64,000 nt of DNA from Mauremys mutica (GCF_020497125.1 NC_059073.1:12421225-12485224), one strand, 5' to 3'; shown: positions 21,006-32,058, numbered from the stretch's first letter. The notes: generated from the letters alone by a model not told the origin. Made by a program: numbers and translations.

Positions 21006-22672
21006 CATAAGAACATAAGAACGGCCATACTGGGTCAGACCAAAGGTCCATCAAGCCCAGGGCCGGCTCCAGACCCCAGCGCGACAAGCACGCGCATGGG
21101 GCGGCATTTGCCAGTAGGGGCGGCAGGCTGGGCCGGTGGACCTGCCGCAGTCATGCCTGCGGGAGGTCCACCGGAGCCCCGGGACGACCGGACCTGCCGC
21201 AGGCATGACTGCGATCGGTTCGCTGGTCCCGCGGCTCGGCTGGACCTCCCGCAGGCATGCCTGCGGCAGCTCAACCGCAGCCGCCGGACCAGCGAACCGC
21301 CTGCAGTTGCGGGAGGTCCAGCCAAGCCGCGCGACTAGCGGACCCTCACCAGTCAAGCCCGCGGGAGGTCCGCTGCTCCCGGGGCTCCGGGGCGCCTCCC
21401 GCGCATGACTGCTTGGGGCGGCGGAATATGTAGAGCCGCCCCTGATCAAGCCCAGTATCCTGTCCTCTGACAGTGGCCAATGGCAGGTTCCCCAAAGGGA
21501 ATGAACAGAAAGGTTATCAAGTGATCCATGCCCTGTCACCCAATCCCAGCTTCTGGCAAACAGAGGCTAGGGACACCATCTCTGCCCATCCTGGCTAATA
21601 GCCATTGATGGACATATCTTCCATGAATCTGTCTAGCTCCCTTTTGAACCTCGTTATAGTATTGCCTTCACAACACCCTCTGGCAAGGAGTTCCAGAGGA
21701 TGACAGTGCGTTGTGTAAAAAAATACTTTCTTGTGTTTGGTTTAAATCTGCTACCTATTAATTTCATTTGGTGGGCCCTTGTTCTTGTATTATGCGAAAG
21801 AGTAAACAACACTTTCTTATTTACTTTCTCTATACCACTCATGATTTTATAGGCCTCTATCCTATCCCCCCTTAGTTGCCTCTTTTCCAAGCTGAAAAGT
21901 CCAAGTCTTATTAATCTTTCCTCATACGGAAGCCATTCTATACCCCTAATCATTTTTCTGAACCTTTTCCAATATATCTTTTGAGATGGGGCGACCACAT
22001 CTGCACGCAGTATTCATGGTGAGGGCATACCATGGATTTATATAATGGCAATATGATATTCTGTCTTATTATCTATCCCTTTCTTGATAATTCCCAACAT
22101 TCTGTTCGCTTTTCTGACTGCCGCTGCACACTGAGTGGATGATTTCAGAGAACTATCCACAATGACTCCAAGATCTTTCTTGAGTGGTAACAGCTAATTT
22201 AGACCCCATCATTGTATATGTATAGTTAGGATTATGTTTTCCAACGTGCATTACTTTGCATTTATCAACATTAAATTTCATCTGCCATTTTGTTGCCCAG
22301 TCACCCAATTTTGAGAGATCCTTTTGTAGCTCTTCGCAGTCTGCCTGGGACTTAACTATCTTGAGTAGTTTTGTATCATCTGCCAATTTTGCCACCTCAC
22401 TGTTTACCCCTTTTTCCAGATCATTTATGAATGTTAAATAGGACTGGGCCCAGTACAGATCCCTGGGGGACACCACTATTTACCTCTCCATTCTGAGAAC
22501 TGACCATTTATTCCTACCCTTTGTTTCCTATCTTTTAACCAGTTACTAATCCATGAGAGAACCTTCCCTCTTATCCCATGACTGCTTATTTTGCTTAAGA
22601 GCCTTTGGTGAGGGACCTCGTCAAAGGCTTTCTGAAAATCTAAATACACTATATCAACTGGATCTCCTTTGT
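21006..22672 (-). mobile_element. CR1 LINE fragment, about 1.28 kb without its insertion
   Basis: Minus-strand segments encode the palm and C-terminus of CR1 ORF2. The frame at 22476-22153 reads through LTFINDLEKGVNSEVAKLADDTKLLK, whose LADD is a variant of the FADD catalytic box. The frame at 21998-21654 carries [18 protein letters not shown] and the [17 protein letters not shown] region. The tail ends GTTCTTATGTTCTTATG at about 21006. A hAT splits the tail at 21058-21444. Several frameshifts make it inactive. Confidence 0.92.
21058..21444. mobile_element. Nested hAT element of palindromic GC modules, 387 bp
   Basis: Ends CAGGGCCGGCTCCAG and (complement) CAGGGGCGGCTCTAC. Perfect 8-bp duplication ATCAAGCC at 21050-21057 and 21445-21452; removing the element and one duplicate restores the CR1 tail reading. 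The interior alternates palindromes such as CCGCAGGCATG-C-TGCGG with GGACCAGCGAACC / GGTTCGCTGGTCC pairs. Same family as 13827-14182. Confidence 0.9.
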
Positions 22673-22754
22673 CAGCGTAGGCAGTGTCTACAGTGAAGCA
22701 CTACAGTGGCACAGCTGTGCCACTGCAGTGTTTCAAGTGAAGACAAGCCCTGAG

Positions 22755-23645
22755 TCCTCGGGCCAGACTTGTCTCCAGCTCTTCTCTTTATAACCCTTTC
22801 TGCACTGAGTTCTGATTGGTTCAGCTCTCAGATTCTTGGTGTGTGGAACCCACTAGACTGCTTGCCCTTAATGGAAATCCTCTGTTCAGCTACAGAGATA
22901 GCTCAGTAACTACCACTCCCCCTCCTAGATGCCCCTGGACCCCTCTAACAAAAAGTCTCTCCACATACTTAGTCAAGGCAGGAACTCACATTACTTGTCC
23001 AGATTTGGGATTTAGGCTGCAATGCCTCCTGACATTCACTGTGATCACCTTAGTAAGTCTGAGTTTAGTTCAGCAAATGCCATCCTGCTATCTCGCAGGG
23101 GCTATGACAGAGTTTACCAGTGCCCAGCCAGGTTTCATAAAGCAATGTATTTATTTAGAATAAAAGCATTACAGAGAAAGCATACCTTGAAAACAATAAA
23201 CAGCTTATATGTACGCCTGTCTTATAAAGTGTCACCCGTCTTCCACATGGAGACCCTTGTAAGTTCTGAAGTCCTTCAAACCCTTCCTGCAGGGTCTGTC
23301 CCTTTTGGTTGAAGCCTCATGTCCATTCTTGGATCCAAGGAGAGTGATACCTCCTCCATGTCAGGTTGGCCACTTCATACAATTCTGAGTTCTTTGTTTG
23401 CTGGGCCTCTTGAACCCGGTCAAAACCAGTATACGCAATTGTCCCCAGGTGGAACTTCTGCTGAGTTGTTGTTTATGTGCCTAGAGAGTTGCAGTAATTA
23501 CCCACAAGTGATGTTTCTTCCTGATAGTTAATTCATGCTTAGAGGCTTTCCCTCAGTCACAGCATTGCTTTTCTTGTTTAAGAAAAGCAGTTAACTCCTT
23601 CAGACCTGACAGGTAACAATCCAAAACAAGAGGGGAAAAAGTCAT
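22755..23645. repeat. Possible LTR-like repeat
   Basis: Pyrimidine-rich stretch with GTATTTATTTAGAATAAAAG (23146-23165) followed by TTACAGAGAAAGCAT. A similar arrangement is at 2205-2265. No reliable TG/CA ends were found. The ORFs at 22816-23531 have no recognised domain. Confidence 0.3.
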
Positions 23646-23649
23646 ATTC

Positions 23650-24290
23650 TTTCAAACAAAATGCATTTTAATACGGCCAAATGTAAACGTACGCATCTGA
23701 GAACAAAGCCCGTAGGTCATACTTACAGGATGGGGGACTTTATCCTGGGAAGCAGTGACTCAAAGAGATTTGGGGGTCATGGTAGACAGTCAGCTGAACA
23801 GGAGCTCCTAGTGCAATGCTGTGGCCGAAAATGCTAATGCAATTTGTGGATGCATAAACAAGGGAATCTGGAGTAGGACTAGAGACATCATTTTATCTGT
23901 GTATTTGGCACTGGTGCAACCGGTGCTGGAATATTATGTCCAGTTCTGGTGTCCACATTTCAAGAAGATCCAGAGAAGAGCCACGAGACTGATCAAAGGA
24001 TTAGAAAACAAGCCTTGTAGTGACAGACTCAGAGCTCAATCTATTTAATGTAACAAAGAAGGTTAAGAGGCGACTTGATCACAGTCTAGTACCTTCTTAA
24101 GGAACAAATTTTGATAACGGGAACTTCAGTCTAGCAGTTAAAGGTATAACAAGATCCAATAGCTGGAGTTGAAGCTAGACAATGCAAACTAGAAATAAAA
24201 TGCACATTTTTGAGAGTGAGGATTATTAACAACTTGAACAATTTTTACATCACTGGAAATTTTAAAATCAAGTGTTCATGTGTTTATCAT
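23650..24290 (+). mobile_element. Diverged CR1 LINE fragment
   Basis: The plus-strand frame starting at 23821 contains ILSVYLALVQPVLEYYVQFW, then PHFKKIQRRATRLIKGLE, the CR1 ORF2 thumb region. Flanking sequence upstream (DSKRFGGHGRQSAE-like, frame-broken) and downstream continues the alignment. The copy is old, with an unclear 3' end. Confidence 0.8.
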
Positions 24291-24352
24291 GTGTTCATAT
24301 TTCTCGCTGATCCATAAAAGCCTGAATTTATTTACCTTCAAGGTATGTGTAA

Positions 24353-25039
24353 CAGGGTGCTTGGAGGGCCAGGCAGCCTAATGGCTGGCACTCCTGACCT
24401 CTGGACCCTTGTTTACCTGGTCGAGGTGCATCAGTCTTCTAGGTGGTGAGGTAGGGGGTCCCGGTCCCTCCCTCTCCACCAGGCCCCATTGCACGGCCCT
24501 GTCTGAGTCAACCCCTGAACAGGGGGCCCTACCAGCAGGCAGTCTAAATCCACCTCCCGGTGCTACTTCCTACCACTGTCCCTTCAGTTTGGGGCATGGC
24601 TCCTATAGTTCAAGTCACTGGGGTGGCTTGCCTCCAGTAGCACCCACTCATGGACCTCGGGCAGCACCCAGCCATGGTCCCAGGCTCCTTCGGCCAGCGC
24701 AGCCATAGCGGTGAGGCTGAACCCCATGTTATCTCTGGGCTTCAGTCACCCAGTTCCCCGAGTTGCCAGAGGCTCCTAGGTCTGCTCCACAGCTTCCCCA
24801 GGCTGGGGAGACAGTCCTTACTCCCTGGTGGCTGCCTCAGCTGTCAGGCTAGTGACACTTCCCCTCAGGTAGACTGGGAGCTAGCTCCTGCCTCTTTGCC
24901 AGTTAGCCCCCAACTGAGCCAGGCTCTCTCCTTTTCTCCCCGTCCAGGCCTGGCATTGGCTGCAGGTATAATGGGGGCAAGGCTCTCTCTAATCCCTGCC
25001 ATGCTGGTGGGCAGTTTCACTAGTTCATCGCAGCATGCT
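24353..25039. repeat. Possible LTR-like repeat
   Basis: Begins TGTGTAACAGGGTGCTTGGA, which resembles the TGTAACAGG start of the LTR at 59366. Rich in CAGGC-, CCTCCC- and GGCTCC-type words. No matching CA end was fixed before the CR1 starts. The 258-codon frame at 24650-25426 is a chance fusion of this region with CR1 ORF2. Confidence 0.35.
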
Positions 25040-26106
25040 CAGAAATACACCCTAGATGGAGCCACTATAAGGTGGGTGCATAATTGGTTGAAAAACCATT
25101 CTCAGAGAATTATCAATGGTTCACAGGCAAACTGGAAGGGCATATCAAGTGGGGCCCCACAAGGATCAGTTCTGGGTCTGGGTAGTATCTTCATCAATGA
25201 TTTAGATAATGGCATAGAGAATACACTGATAAAGTTTGTGGACAGTCCAAATCTGGGAGGAGTTGCAAGTGCTTTGGAGAATAGAATTAAAATTCAAAAT
25301 GATTTAGATAAACTGGAGAAATGGTCTGAAGTAAATAGGATGAAATTCAATAAGGACAAATGCAAAGTACTCCACTTAGGAAGGAACAATCAGTTGCACA
25401 CATACAAATGGGAAATGACTGCCTAGGAAGGAGTACTGTGGAAAGAGATCTGGAGGTCATAGCAGATCACAAGCTAAATATGAGTCAGTGTAATACTGTT
25501 GCAAAAAAACTAAACATCATTCTGGGCTGTATAAGCAGGAGTGTTGTAAGCAAGATACGAGAAGTAATTCTTCCTCTGTGCTAAGTAGGTCTCATCTGTA
25601 GTATTGTGTCCAGTTCTGGGTGCCACATTTCAGGAAAGATGTGGACAAACTGGACAAAGTTCAGAGAAGAACAACAAAAATGTTTTAAAGGTCTAGAAAA
25701 CATGACCTATGAGGGAAGACTGTAAAAATTTGGGTTTGTTTAGTCTGGAAAAAAGAGAAGACAGAGGGGACATAACAGTTTTCAAGTACATAAAAAGGTT
25801 GTTACAAGGAGAGAGAGAAATTGTTCTTGTTAACCTCTGAGGATAGGACAAGAAGCAATGGGCTTAAATTGCAGCAGGGAGGTTTAGGTTGGACATTAGG
25901 AAAAACTTCCAGTCAAGGTGGTTAAGCACTGGAATAAATTGCCTAGGGAGGTTGTGGAATCTCCATCACTGGAGATTTTTTAGATCAGGTTAGATAAACA
26001 CTTGCCAGGGATGGTCTAAATAATACTTAGTCCTGTCATGAGTGCAGGGTACTGGACTAGATGACCTCTTGAAGTCCCTTCCAGTCTACATTTTTATGAT
26101 TCTATG
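25040..26106 (+). mobile_element. CR1 LINE fragment with degenerate reverse-transcriptase palm
   Basis: The frame contains WLKNHSQRIINGSQANWKG, then SSGAPQGSVLGLGSIFINDL, then KFVDSPNLGG where the catalytic FADD box should be (here F-V-D-S). The C-terminus follows with frame breaks, and the tail has GGACTAGATGACCTCTTGAA and a TTTATGATTCTATG end at 26106. The palm motif change and stops show it is inactive. Confidence 0.92.
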
Positions 26107-26812
26107 CTACAAGATAGATCTACAATCCCAGGTTCTGGGGGAGTGGTGGGTTGTGTGATGTAATGGTCAGATGAATATGTCTGTTTTGTTAGGCAATTTT
26201 GTGGTAGTGTGTGATTATGACCCAACTGAATCTGTTACTCACATTTTCCATTGCTGCCAACATGTCCTCATCACTCAAGCCAAGAACTTTGGGATCGTCC
26301 CTGGCTGCTCCCACTCTTCCCAACCACCTATTCAGGTGGTGACCACTTCATGAGGAAGTACCTATATTATATAAATATTTTCCACCTTTTCTGTCTATCC
26401 CAATGGCCAAATCACAGGTCCATGCCTATGTGACAATCCCGGACCTGCATTGACTACTGCAGTCTCATCTTCTCTGATGCTAACCCTGTTCTCCTTCAGG
26501 ATGTCCAAAGTACTATGGAGGCCCAGCTTGCATCTCCTTCTATATCCTCTCTCGCCCTTGGCACTCTGCTAATGATGCCCCCTCCAAAATCCCTTTAGTC
26601 TCCTTACCCTCTTTCATATTGCCTCTTACATTGGAACTCCTGTCCAAAATCTATTTGACACACCTCCAGCTCCACCTTTTTCCAGTCACTGCTAAAATCT
26701 CATTTCTGTCGCTTTGCCTACAAAAAAAATTCCACTTTTTAACAATTTAAAATAAATTTAAAAAAATACTTAGACATACAGATGCTTACACTCAGAAATC
26801 ACTTGTGAATCA
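26107..26812. other. No gene recognised
   Basis: Mixed sequence with a pyrimidine-rich part (26450-26720) that may be an old LINE 3' region. No motif strong enough to name it. Confidence 0.3.
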
Positions 26813-26945
26813 TAGAACATCAGGGTTGGAAGGGACCTCAGGAGATCATTTAGTCCAACCCCCTGATCAAAGCAGGACCAATCCCCAATTAGATCATCCA
26901 ACAGATTTTTGCCCCATATCCCTAAATGGCCCCCTCAAGGCATCC
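26813..26945 (-). mobile_element. CR1 LINE 3' tail
   Basis: Reverse complement of the usual tail: AATCATAGAACATCAGGG, then GGAAGGGACCTCAGGAGATC, then CCAACCCCCTGATCAAAGC. 5'-truncated. Confidence 0.88.
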
Positions 26946-27994
26946 TTCCCTTCCTCATACCCTCTCCTCCAGACCAGCTGTTAGAAGGTGGGGCCTAAGC
27001 TGCCAGTGGCACTTCCTGGTTTAAGGACTGTATTGTGGGGAAAGAAAATGTATCATGCAATCATTGCAAAGGACTATAAACCTTCTCCTCCCTGATATGT
27101 GGAATAGCCTCTCATCTAATATGTTCACTGTTTAGAGCCCAGATCTGTAAATGGATCCACATAGGCAGACCCTCGTATCCACTGAGGTGAGTGGGGCTCT
27201 GCACTAGCACAGAGATCCCTGTCATCAGATCTGATTGCAGGTTTGGGACCTGTCTTCTCAGGATTGCCAGTGAAGTGCCTACCCCACTTGTGAGTGCTAT
27301 AAAATATAACTGCTGTGCGGGCTATCCTTGTAGAAAGGAGTTTTATCCGTGGTTGTGTGTAGGTTTACACATTTGTAAAAGCATTTAGACCTACAGACAG
27401 GCTTTTTAAAAAAAAAATGCAATAAATAAATAAATAAATTTCTTCACCGCTTCAGCTTTCCTCACACTTGCTTTGGATATTTAGTTAGTTAGTAAATACA
27501 GGACTTTTCAGAAGGACTCTGAAAGTTTCCCCATATTGTGTTTCAGGACTGCAGGAAATGTATAATGCATTGCTTTTTTTTTTTTTAAACTGAATGTAGA
27601 AACTTAAAAAAAAAAAAATCCTTCCATGCTAGTGTAGGCTGATTTGTATGCTGCTCATTTCTGCATCCTCTCTTCTCCTGTTATGATGGTACAGGCTTTT
27701 TCACAGCAATGCCTAGTGGTTTATGGTATCAATTCTAACCCTCCTTCCTTCCTTCACCTTGGTCACAGAAATACACGCTTGTGTATTAAGACTTGTTTGC
27801 TTTCTGAACTGTGCAAGGTTACAGAGAAAATAACTCTTTACTCCAGCTGAAAAAAAAAACCAACCAGCCAAATAGAAGCCATTTTGTCTGGGCTGTATGA
27901 AGTAACTGTGTTTCTACTGCAATCTCATTCACTTTGCAGCAATATTTGTTGTCTGAAGCACTGAATCTCCAGGTTATGGAAAACATGCTTTATA
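26946..27994. other. No gene recognised
   Basis: AT-rich with an AAATAAAT tract (27419-27440) and T/A runs at 27573-27620. No domain, repeat family or regulatory feature was identified. Confidence 0.35.
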
Positions 27995-28567
27995 GAAAGC
28001 TTGATCAAAGAGAAGGTTAAGGGGTGACTTGATTTTAGTCTACAAGTACCTACATGGGGAGCTAATACACCTCTCTCTCGATAATGCTGTCCTTGGGAGC
28101 CAAAACAAAAAAATCTTACCGCGTTATAAGTGAAATCATGTTATATTGAACTTGCTTTGATCCACCAGAGTGCGCAGCCCTGTCTCCCCGCCCCCCCCCC
28201 CCCGAGCGTTATATCCAAATTCATGTTATATCGGGTGGCGTTATATCGAGGTAGCAGTGTATTTAATAATGGGCTCTTCAATCCAGCACAGAAAGGTATA
28301 ACATGATCCAATGGCTGAAAGTTTAAACTAGACAAATTCAGACTGGAAATAAGGCATAAATTTAATGGTGAGAGTAATCAATCATTGGAACAATTTACCA
28401 AGGGTCATAGTGGCTCCGCCATCACTGACCATTTATAATCAAGATTGGATGTTTTTTCTAAAAGGGAAGCTCTAGGAATTATTTTGGGGAAATTCTCTGG
28501 CCTGTGTTATATAGGAGGTCAGACTAGATGATCACAATGGTCCCTTCTGGCCCTGGACTCTATGATC
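27995..28567 (+). mobile_element. CR1 LINE 3' fragment split by a small DNA transposon
   Basis: GACTTGATTTTAGTCTACAA and TACCTACATGGGGAGC precede the insert; TTTAATAATGGGCTCTTCA follows it, and these join into a continuous CR1 reading. The 3' tail has GGAGGTCAGACTAGATGATC and GGTCCCTTCTGG. Old, non-coding copy. Confidence 0.85.
28068..28259. mobile_element. Tc1/mariner-type MITE, 192 bp, TA target
   Basis: Flanked by TA (28066-28067 and 28260-28261). Left end CACCTCTCTCTCGATAATGC, complement of the right end CACTGCTACCTCGATATAAC. The interior repeats CGTTATA / TATAACG words on both strands and has a C-run (28189-28203). A TA duplication with such ends fits Tc1/mariner or pogo MITEs. Removing it restores the host CR1. 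Confidence 0.7.
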
Positions 28568-28869
28568 CCCTTTGCATCTAAATGCAATTCTACGTAACCA
28601 CTGTGAATGATCATCTCTAAGCAAAGCTTGGGGAGTTCTGCAAACCCTTGGCTTGTTGAGCTCCCACTGGCTTTAATGACATTTCTGCATCTAGAAGTCT
28701 TACACAAGCTGGTCCCCAGTTTCCTTTTCTTTAGTCTGGACTGATCTTGGAGGAGGAAAATTCACCACACTTGTAAGGAGAGGGATTCTTGTTAATAAGC
28801 TTTGACACCTCCTCCAGGGGAGAAGGGTACATTTTTTAAAATTTACAACTGAGCAAGCTATTGTTCTAG
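28568..28869. other. No gene recognised
   Basis: Short stretch between the CR1 tail and the Penelope-like segment. Nothing identified. Confidence 0.35.
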
Positions 28870-29075
28870 CAGGGTCTTGGTGCCACTTTGAGTTGGTGTG
28901 TCCTGGTCTGTGGGGATCTTGCTACTGATGATGAGATTGGAGAGGTTGGGGGGTTGTTTGAAGGCCAGAAATGGGGGTTCAGGAAAGATCTTTCACGATG
29001 GGGTCCCCATCAAGTATGGCTTGTAGTTGTTCGAGGATACCCTGTATGGATTCCAGTGTGGGATGGAAGGTGACA
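28870..29075 (-). mobile_element. Penelope-like element, RT-thumb segment (inverted)
   Basis: On the minus strand the frame gives FHPTLESIQGILEQLQAILD then GDPIVKDL, a stop, and a P-P-L-x-x-L stretch. This matches the conserved stretch after the Penelope reverse transcriptase (HP-LE-L--IL--LQ-IL--DP, then P--L-FRRPPNL-). It lies head-to-head with the GIY-YIG segment that should follow it on the same strand. Stops and one missing stretch mark it as dead. Confidence 0.65.
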
Positions 29076-29520
29076 ACTATAGATGCAAGACTTGCAGACA
29101 TATCTCCACTGCTACAATGATCAACGCCCCCACAACACACCTTTCAAGATCACTGGTTCCTATACAGGTTTATCAAAGCATGTGTGGTACCTCATCCAGG
29201 GCACTAAATGCCACAACAACAACTATGTGGGTGATACCGGACAATCACTATGCTCTCAAATGAGCACACAGGAAAATGATAAAAGACAAAAACAGCCTAT
29301 CACCTGTAGGTGAACACTTTTCACAAAGCAGTCATACTTGATAAGTGGTCTATCAGTCCTTATGCTCAAAGAAAACCTGCACAACACTTTCAAAAGACGA
29401 GCCTGCAAGCTTAAATTCATTACTCTGCTAGACACTCAATCATGGACTGACCAGAGAAACTGGATTTATGGATTATTACAACAATCTGTAGCCCACTAAC
29501 CTCCTCTTTTTGTTCCATGA
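29076..29520 (+). mobile_element. Penelope-like element, GIY-YIG endonuclease segment
   Basis: The plus-strand frame (29083-29313) holds a cysteine pair (CKTC in the adjoining frame), the HTPFKITGSYTGLSKHVWYL run and the endonuclease core N-N-N-YVGDTGQSL, which corresponds to YIGETGQ-L of Penelope GIY-YIG domains. The usual R--H is degraded to CSQMSTQE. The frame then breaks. Downstream sequence still resembles the C-terminus, including WTDQRNWIYGLLQQ. It is followed by the element's 3' tail. Confidence 0.8.
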
Positions 29521-29611
29521 CTGCAGAGATGTTATCGGGCCACTCAACTTTGAACATGCTAATGTGTTATGCTAAACAATCTGTTCCGTCTTGCATTTTG
29601 CTGTGACACTG

Positions 29612-29760
29612 GGAGCAGTTTTCTCAGACCTGAAGAAGAGCTCTGTGTGGCTCAAAAGCTTGTCTGTCTCACCAACAGAAGTTGCTGCAATAAAAGATAT
29701 TTCCTCACCCACCTTGTCTCTCTAATATCCTAGGACCAACTCAGCTACAACTACACTGCA
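29612..29760 (+). mobile_element. Penelope-like element 3' tail
   Basis: GAAGAGCTCTGTGTGGCTC, AAAGCTTGTCTGTCTCACC, AACAGAAGTTGCTGCAATAA, CTCACCCACCTTGTCTCTC and GGACCAACTCAGCTACAAC occur in order. It lies about 90 bp after the GIY-YIG frame ends and is the longest such tail in the window. Confidence 0.75.
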
Positions 29761-30079
29761 TACTTTAGTCTGTAAAGCACCCAGTTAATTTATGATACTA
29801 TACACATGATATTTAATCATTTCAATCACGTCTTCTATGAAACTCTTTAGGAACTGGCACCTCCTTTGAAGCCCCATAGGAACTTGTGCAGAGGATTTTG
29901 GGTTCAATGTGAGGAAAAACAGTTGCAAGTGACTCTGCATGGCGCTTCAGAAGGAAAGTTAAGAACCCTTGTGAAAATAAAATAAATTGGAGGAAACTAA
30001 TTACATGGAAATTCAAAGGAAATGCCTGCAAGCTGCACAGAAACTTAAAAAACCACCATAATAGAGGCACAAATTAAAT
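29761..30079. other. No gene recognised
   Basis: AT-rich stretch without recognised elements; the final part may already be CR1. Confidence 0.35.
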
Positions 30080-31044
30080 GTATACCACAAATAAAAAAAA
30101 AAATAGTGAAAGGATCAAAAAAGCCACCATGGCTAGACAGAGTAAAAGAGAGAGTTAGAGGCAAAAAGGCATCCTTTAAAAATTGGAAGTCAAATCATAC
30201 CTAGGAAAATAGAAGGAATCAAACTCTGGCAAGTCAAGGATAAAAGTGTAGTTAGGCAGGCCAAAAAAGAATCTGAAGAGCAACTAGCAAAAAGACAAAC
30301 TAACAGCAAAAGCAAGAAGAAAGAAGTTTGCCAATCAGCAGGTTCACTGGATGATCAAGGTGCTAAGGGAGCATTCAAGGAAGACAACACCATTGTGGAG
30401 GAGCTAAATGAATTCTTTGCATTGGTCTTCACTGCAGAGGATGTCAAGAAAATTCCAAACACCTGAACCATTCTTTTACATGACAAAACTGAAGGAACTG
30501 TGCCAGATTGAGGTGTCGATAGAGGAGATTTTGGAATAAATTGATAAATTAAAGCGTAATAAGTCATCGGGACCAGAAGGTATTCACCAAAAAGAGTTCT
30601 GAAAACTCAAAGGTGAAATTGAAGAACTACTAAATGCAGGGTGTAACCTATCGCTGTACCAGATAACTGGAAGATAGCTAATGTGACAGATTTTTTAAAA
30701 AGGCTTCAGAGGCAAAACTGCCAACTCCAAGCTGGTAAGTTTGACTTCAGTAACAAGCAGATTGGTTGAAACTATCATAAAGAACAGAATTATCAGACAT
30801 AGATGAACAAAATATGTTGGGGAAGAGAGTCAGCATGGCTTTTGTCAAGGGAAATCTTGCCTCACCAATCAATTAGAATTCTTTGAGGGTGGCAACAAAT
30901 GTGGACAAGGTTGATCCAGTACATATAGTGCACTTAGATTTTCAGAAAGCCTTTGACAAGGTCCCACACCAAAGGCTCTTAAGCAAAGTAAGGAATCATG
31001 ACATGAGAGAGAAATTCATTGTCAAGGGACATTGTGAAGACAAA
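30080..31044 (+). mobile_element. Diverged CR1 LINE, RT N-terminal half
   Basis: Broken plus-strand frames carry ATMARQSKRES-like basic stretches and then HIVHLDFQKAFDKVPHQRL at 30900-30960, the first reverse-transcriptase catalytic block (D-x-x-K-A-F-D). A homologous N-terminal arrangement precedes it (FFALVFTAEDVKKIPNT-like words near 30415). The palm YADD block is absent. Confidence 0.85.
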
Positions 31045-31300
31045 AACTGGGTTCAAAAAAGGGTTAGATAAGTTCACGGAGGATAGGTCCATCAATGGCT
31101 ATTAGCTGAGATGGTCAGGGATGCAACCCTATGCTTTGGGTGTCCCTAACCCTCTGAGTGCTAGATGCTAGACTTGGATGACCTCCCTGTTCTGTTCAGC
31201 TGTTTGAAGCATCTGGCACTGGCCACTGTCAGAAGACAGGATATTGGGCTAACTGGACTGTTAATAATGACCATACTGGATCAGACTATGTTATAAAGAT
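31045..31300 (+). mobile_element. CR1 LINE 3' tail joined to the RT block
   Basis: Starts AAGGGTTAGATAAGTTCACG, continues GGTCCATCAATGGCTATTAG and CTGTTCTGTTCAG, and ends with GGCCACTGTCAGAAGACAGG and GGACTGTTAATAATGACC. It is the mirror of the tail at 15531-15780. The junction to the RT block at about 31044 lacks the palm and thumb, so either an internal deletion or two copies lie together. Confidence 0.8.
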
Positions 31301-31377
31301 GTGGCCAACCATGCAGAAAGGCTCTTGGGCCACCTGTATAATCAGTGTCTTTGTTAAACCAAACAAAGTATGAGTAA

Positions 31378-32058
31378 GGCTGAGAGTTTGTCACAGAGGT
31401 CATCGAAGCCACAGTTTCCATGACTTTGTGACCTCTGTGATTTCTTCAGCAGATGCTGTGCCTGGCCCGGGGGCCACCTGAGCAGCTCAGGCAGTCCCTG
31501 GGGGCCAGCGGCACCGGCTGCTGCTGGGGCAGTCTCGGGCCACTGCGTCTCACCCCCTGTCCCCCTGCAGGTGTGGGAGGCGGGGGACAGGAGACAGGTC
31601 AGGGTGAGAGCTCTAACCCTAACCTTGGGAGGTTCCCCGGAAGCGGCAACATCCCCCTTCCTCAGCTCCTTGGTGGAGGCGGAGCCAGGTAGTTCTGCAC
31701 ACTGTCTTTGCCTGCAGGCACTGCCCCTGCAGTTCCCATAGGCCACAGTTCCCGTCCAATGGGACCTGTGGAGCTGGTGCTCGAGGCAGAGGCAGCGTCC
31801 AGAGCTGCCTGGCCGCACCATCACCTAGGAGCTGAGGGAGGGGGTTGTCACTGCTTCCGGGGAGGTGCAGAGCCAGCTAGGGAGCCTGCCAGCCAGCCAC
31901 GCCAACCCTCCTCCCGAGCACCAGCAGGGCTCCCAGGACACTTGCCCCCAAGATTTAGTCAGGGGTATATAGTAGAAGTCATAGACAAGTCACGGGCTGT
32001 GAATTTTTGTTTACTGACCATGACCTGTCCATGACTTTTATTAAAAATACCCATGACT
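31378..32058. repeat. Fold-back repeat element with terminal hairpin
   Basis: The left part contains TCACAGAGGTCA and its complement TGACCTCTGTGA about 30 bp apart. The right end is a long hairpin (31957-32058): the arms run from AGTCAGGGGTATATAGTAG and GTCATAGACAAGTCACGGGC to the imperfect complement ATGACCTGTCCATGAC, and end ACCCATGACT. The centre is GC-rich and non-coding. Boundaries on the left are approximate. Confidence 0.6.

Larger units (their letters stand above)
20379..22754. mobile_element. MITE disrupted by two later insertions
   Basis: Outer ends CTCAGGCCTGATCTCCACT and (complement) CTCAGGGCTTGTCTTCACT form an imperfect inverted repeat. Its own sequence is 20379-20456, 20905-21005 and about 22673-22754; joined, these read as one short element with AGGTTGACAG-AGAATTCT, a palindromic centre. 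A hAT (20457-20904) and a CR1 (21006-22672) were inserted into it. The class is uncertain; ends resemble those at 47207-47463. Confidence 0.6.

Noticed and set aside
24650..25426. 258-codon ORF that could look like a host gene
   Set aside because: It fuses unrelated upstream sequence with CR1 reverse transcriptase and has a mutated palm block.
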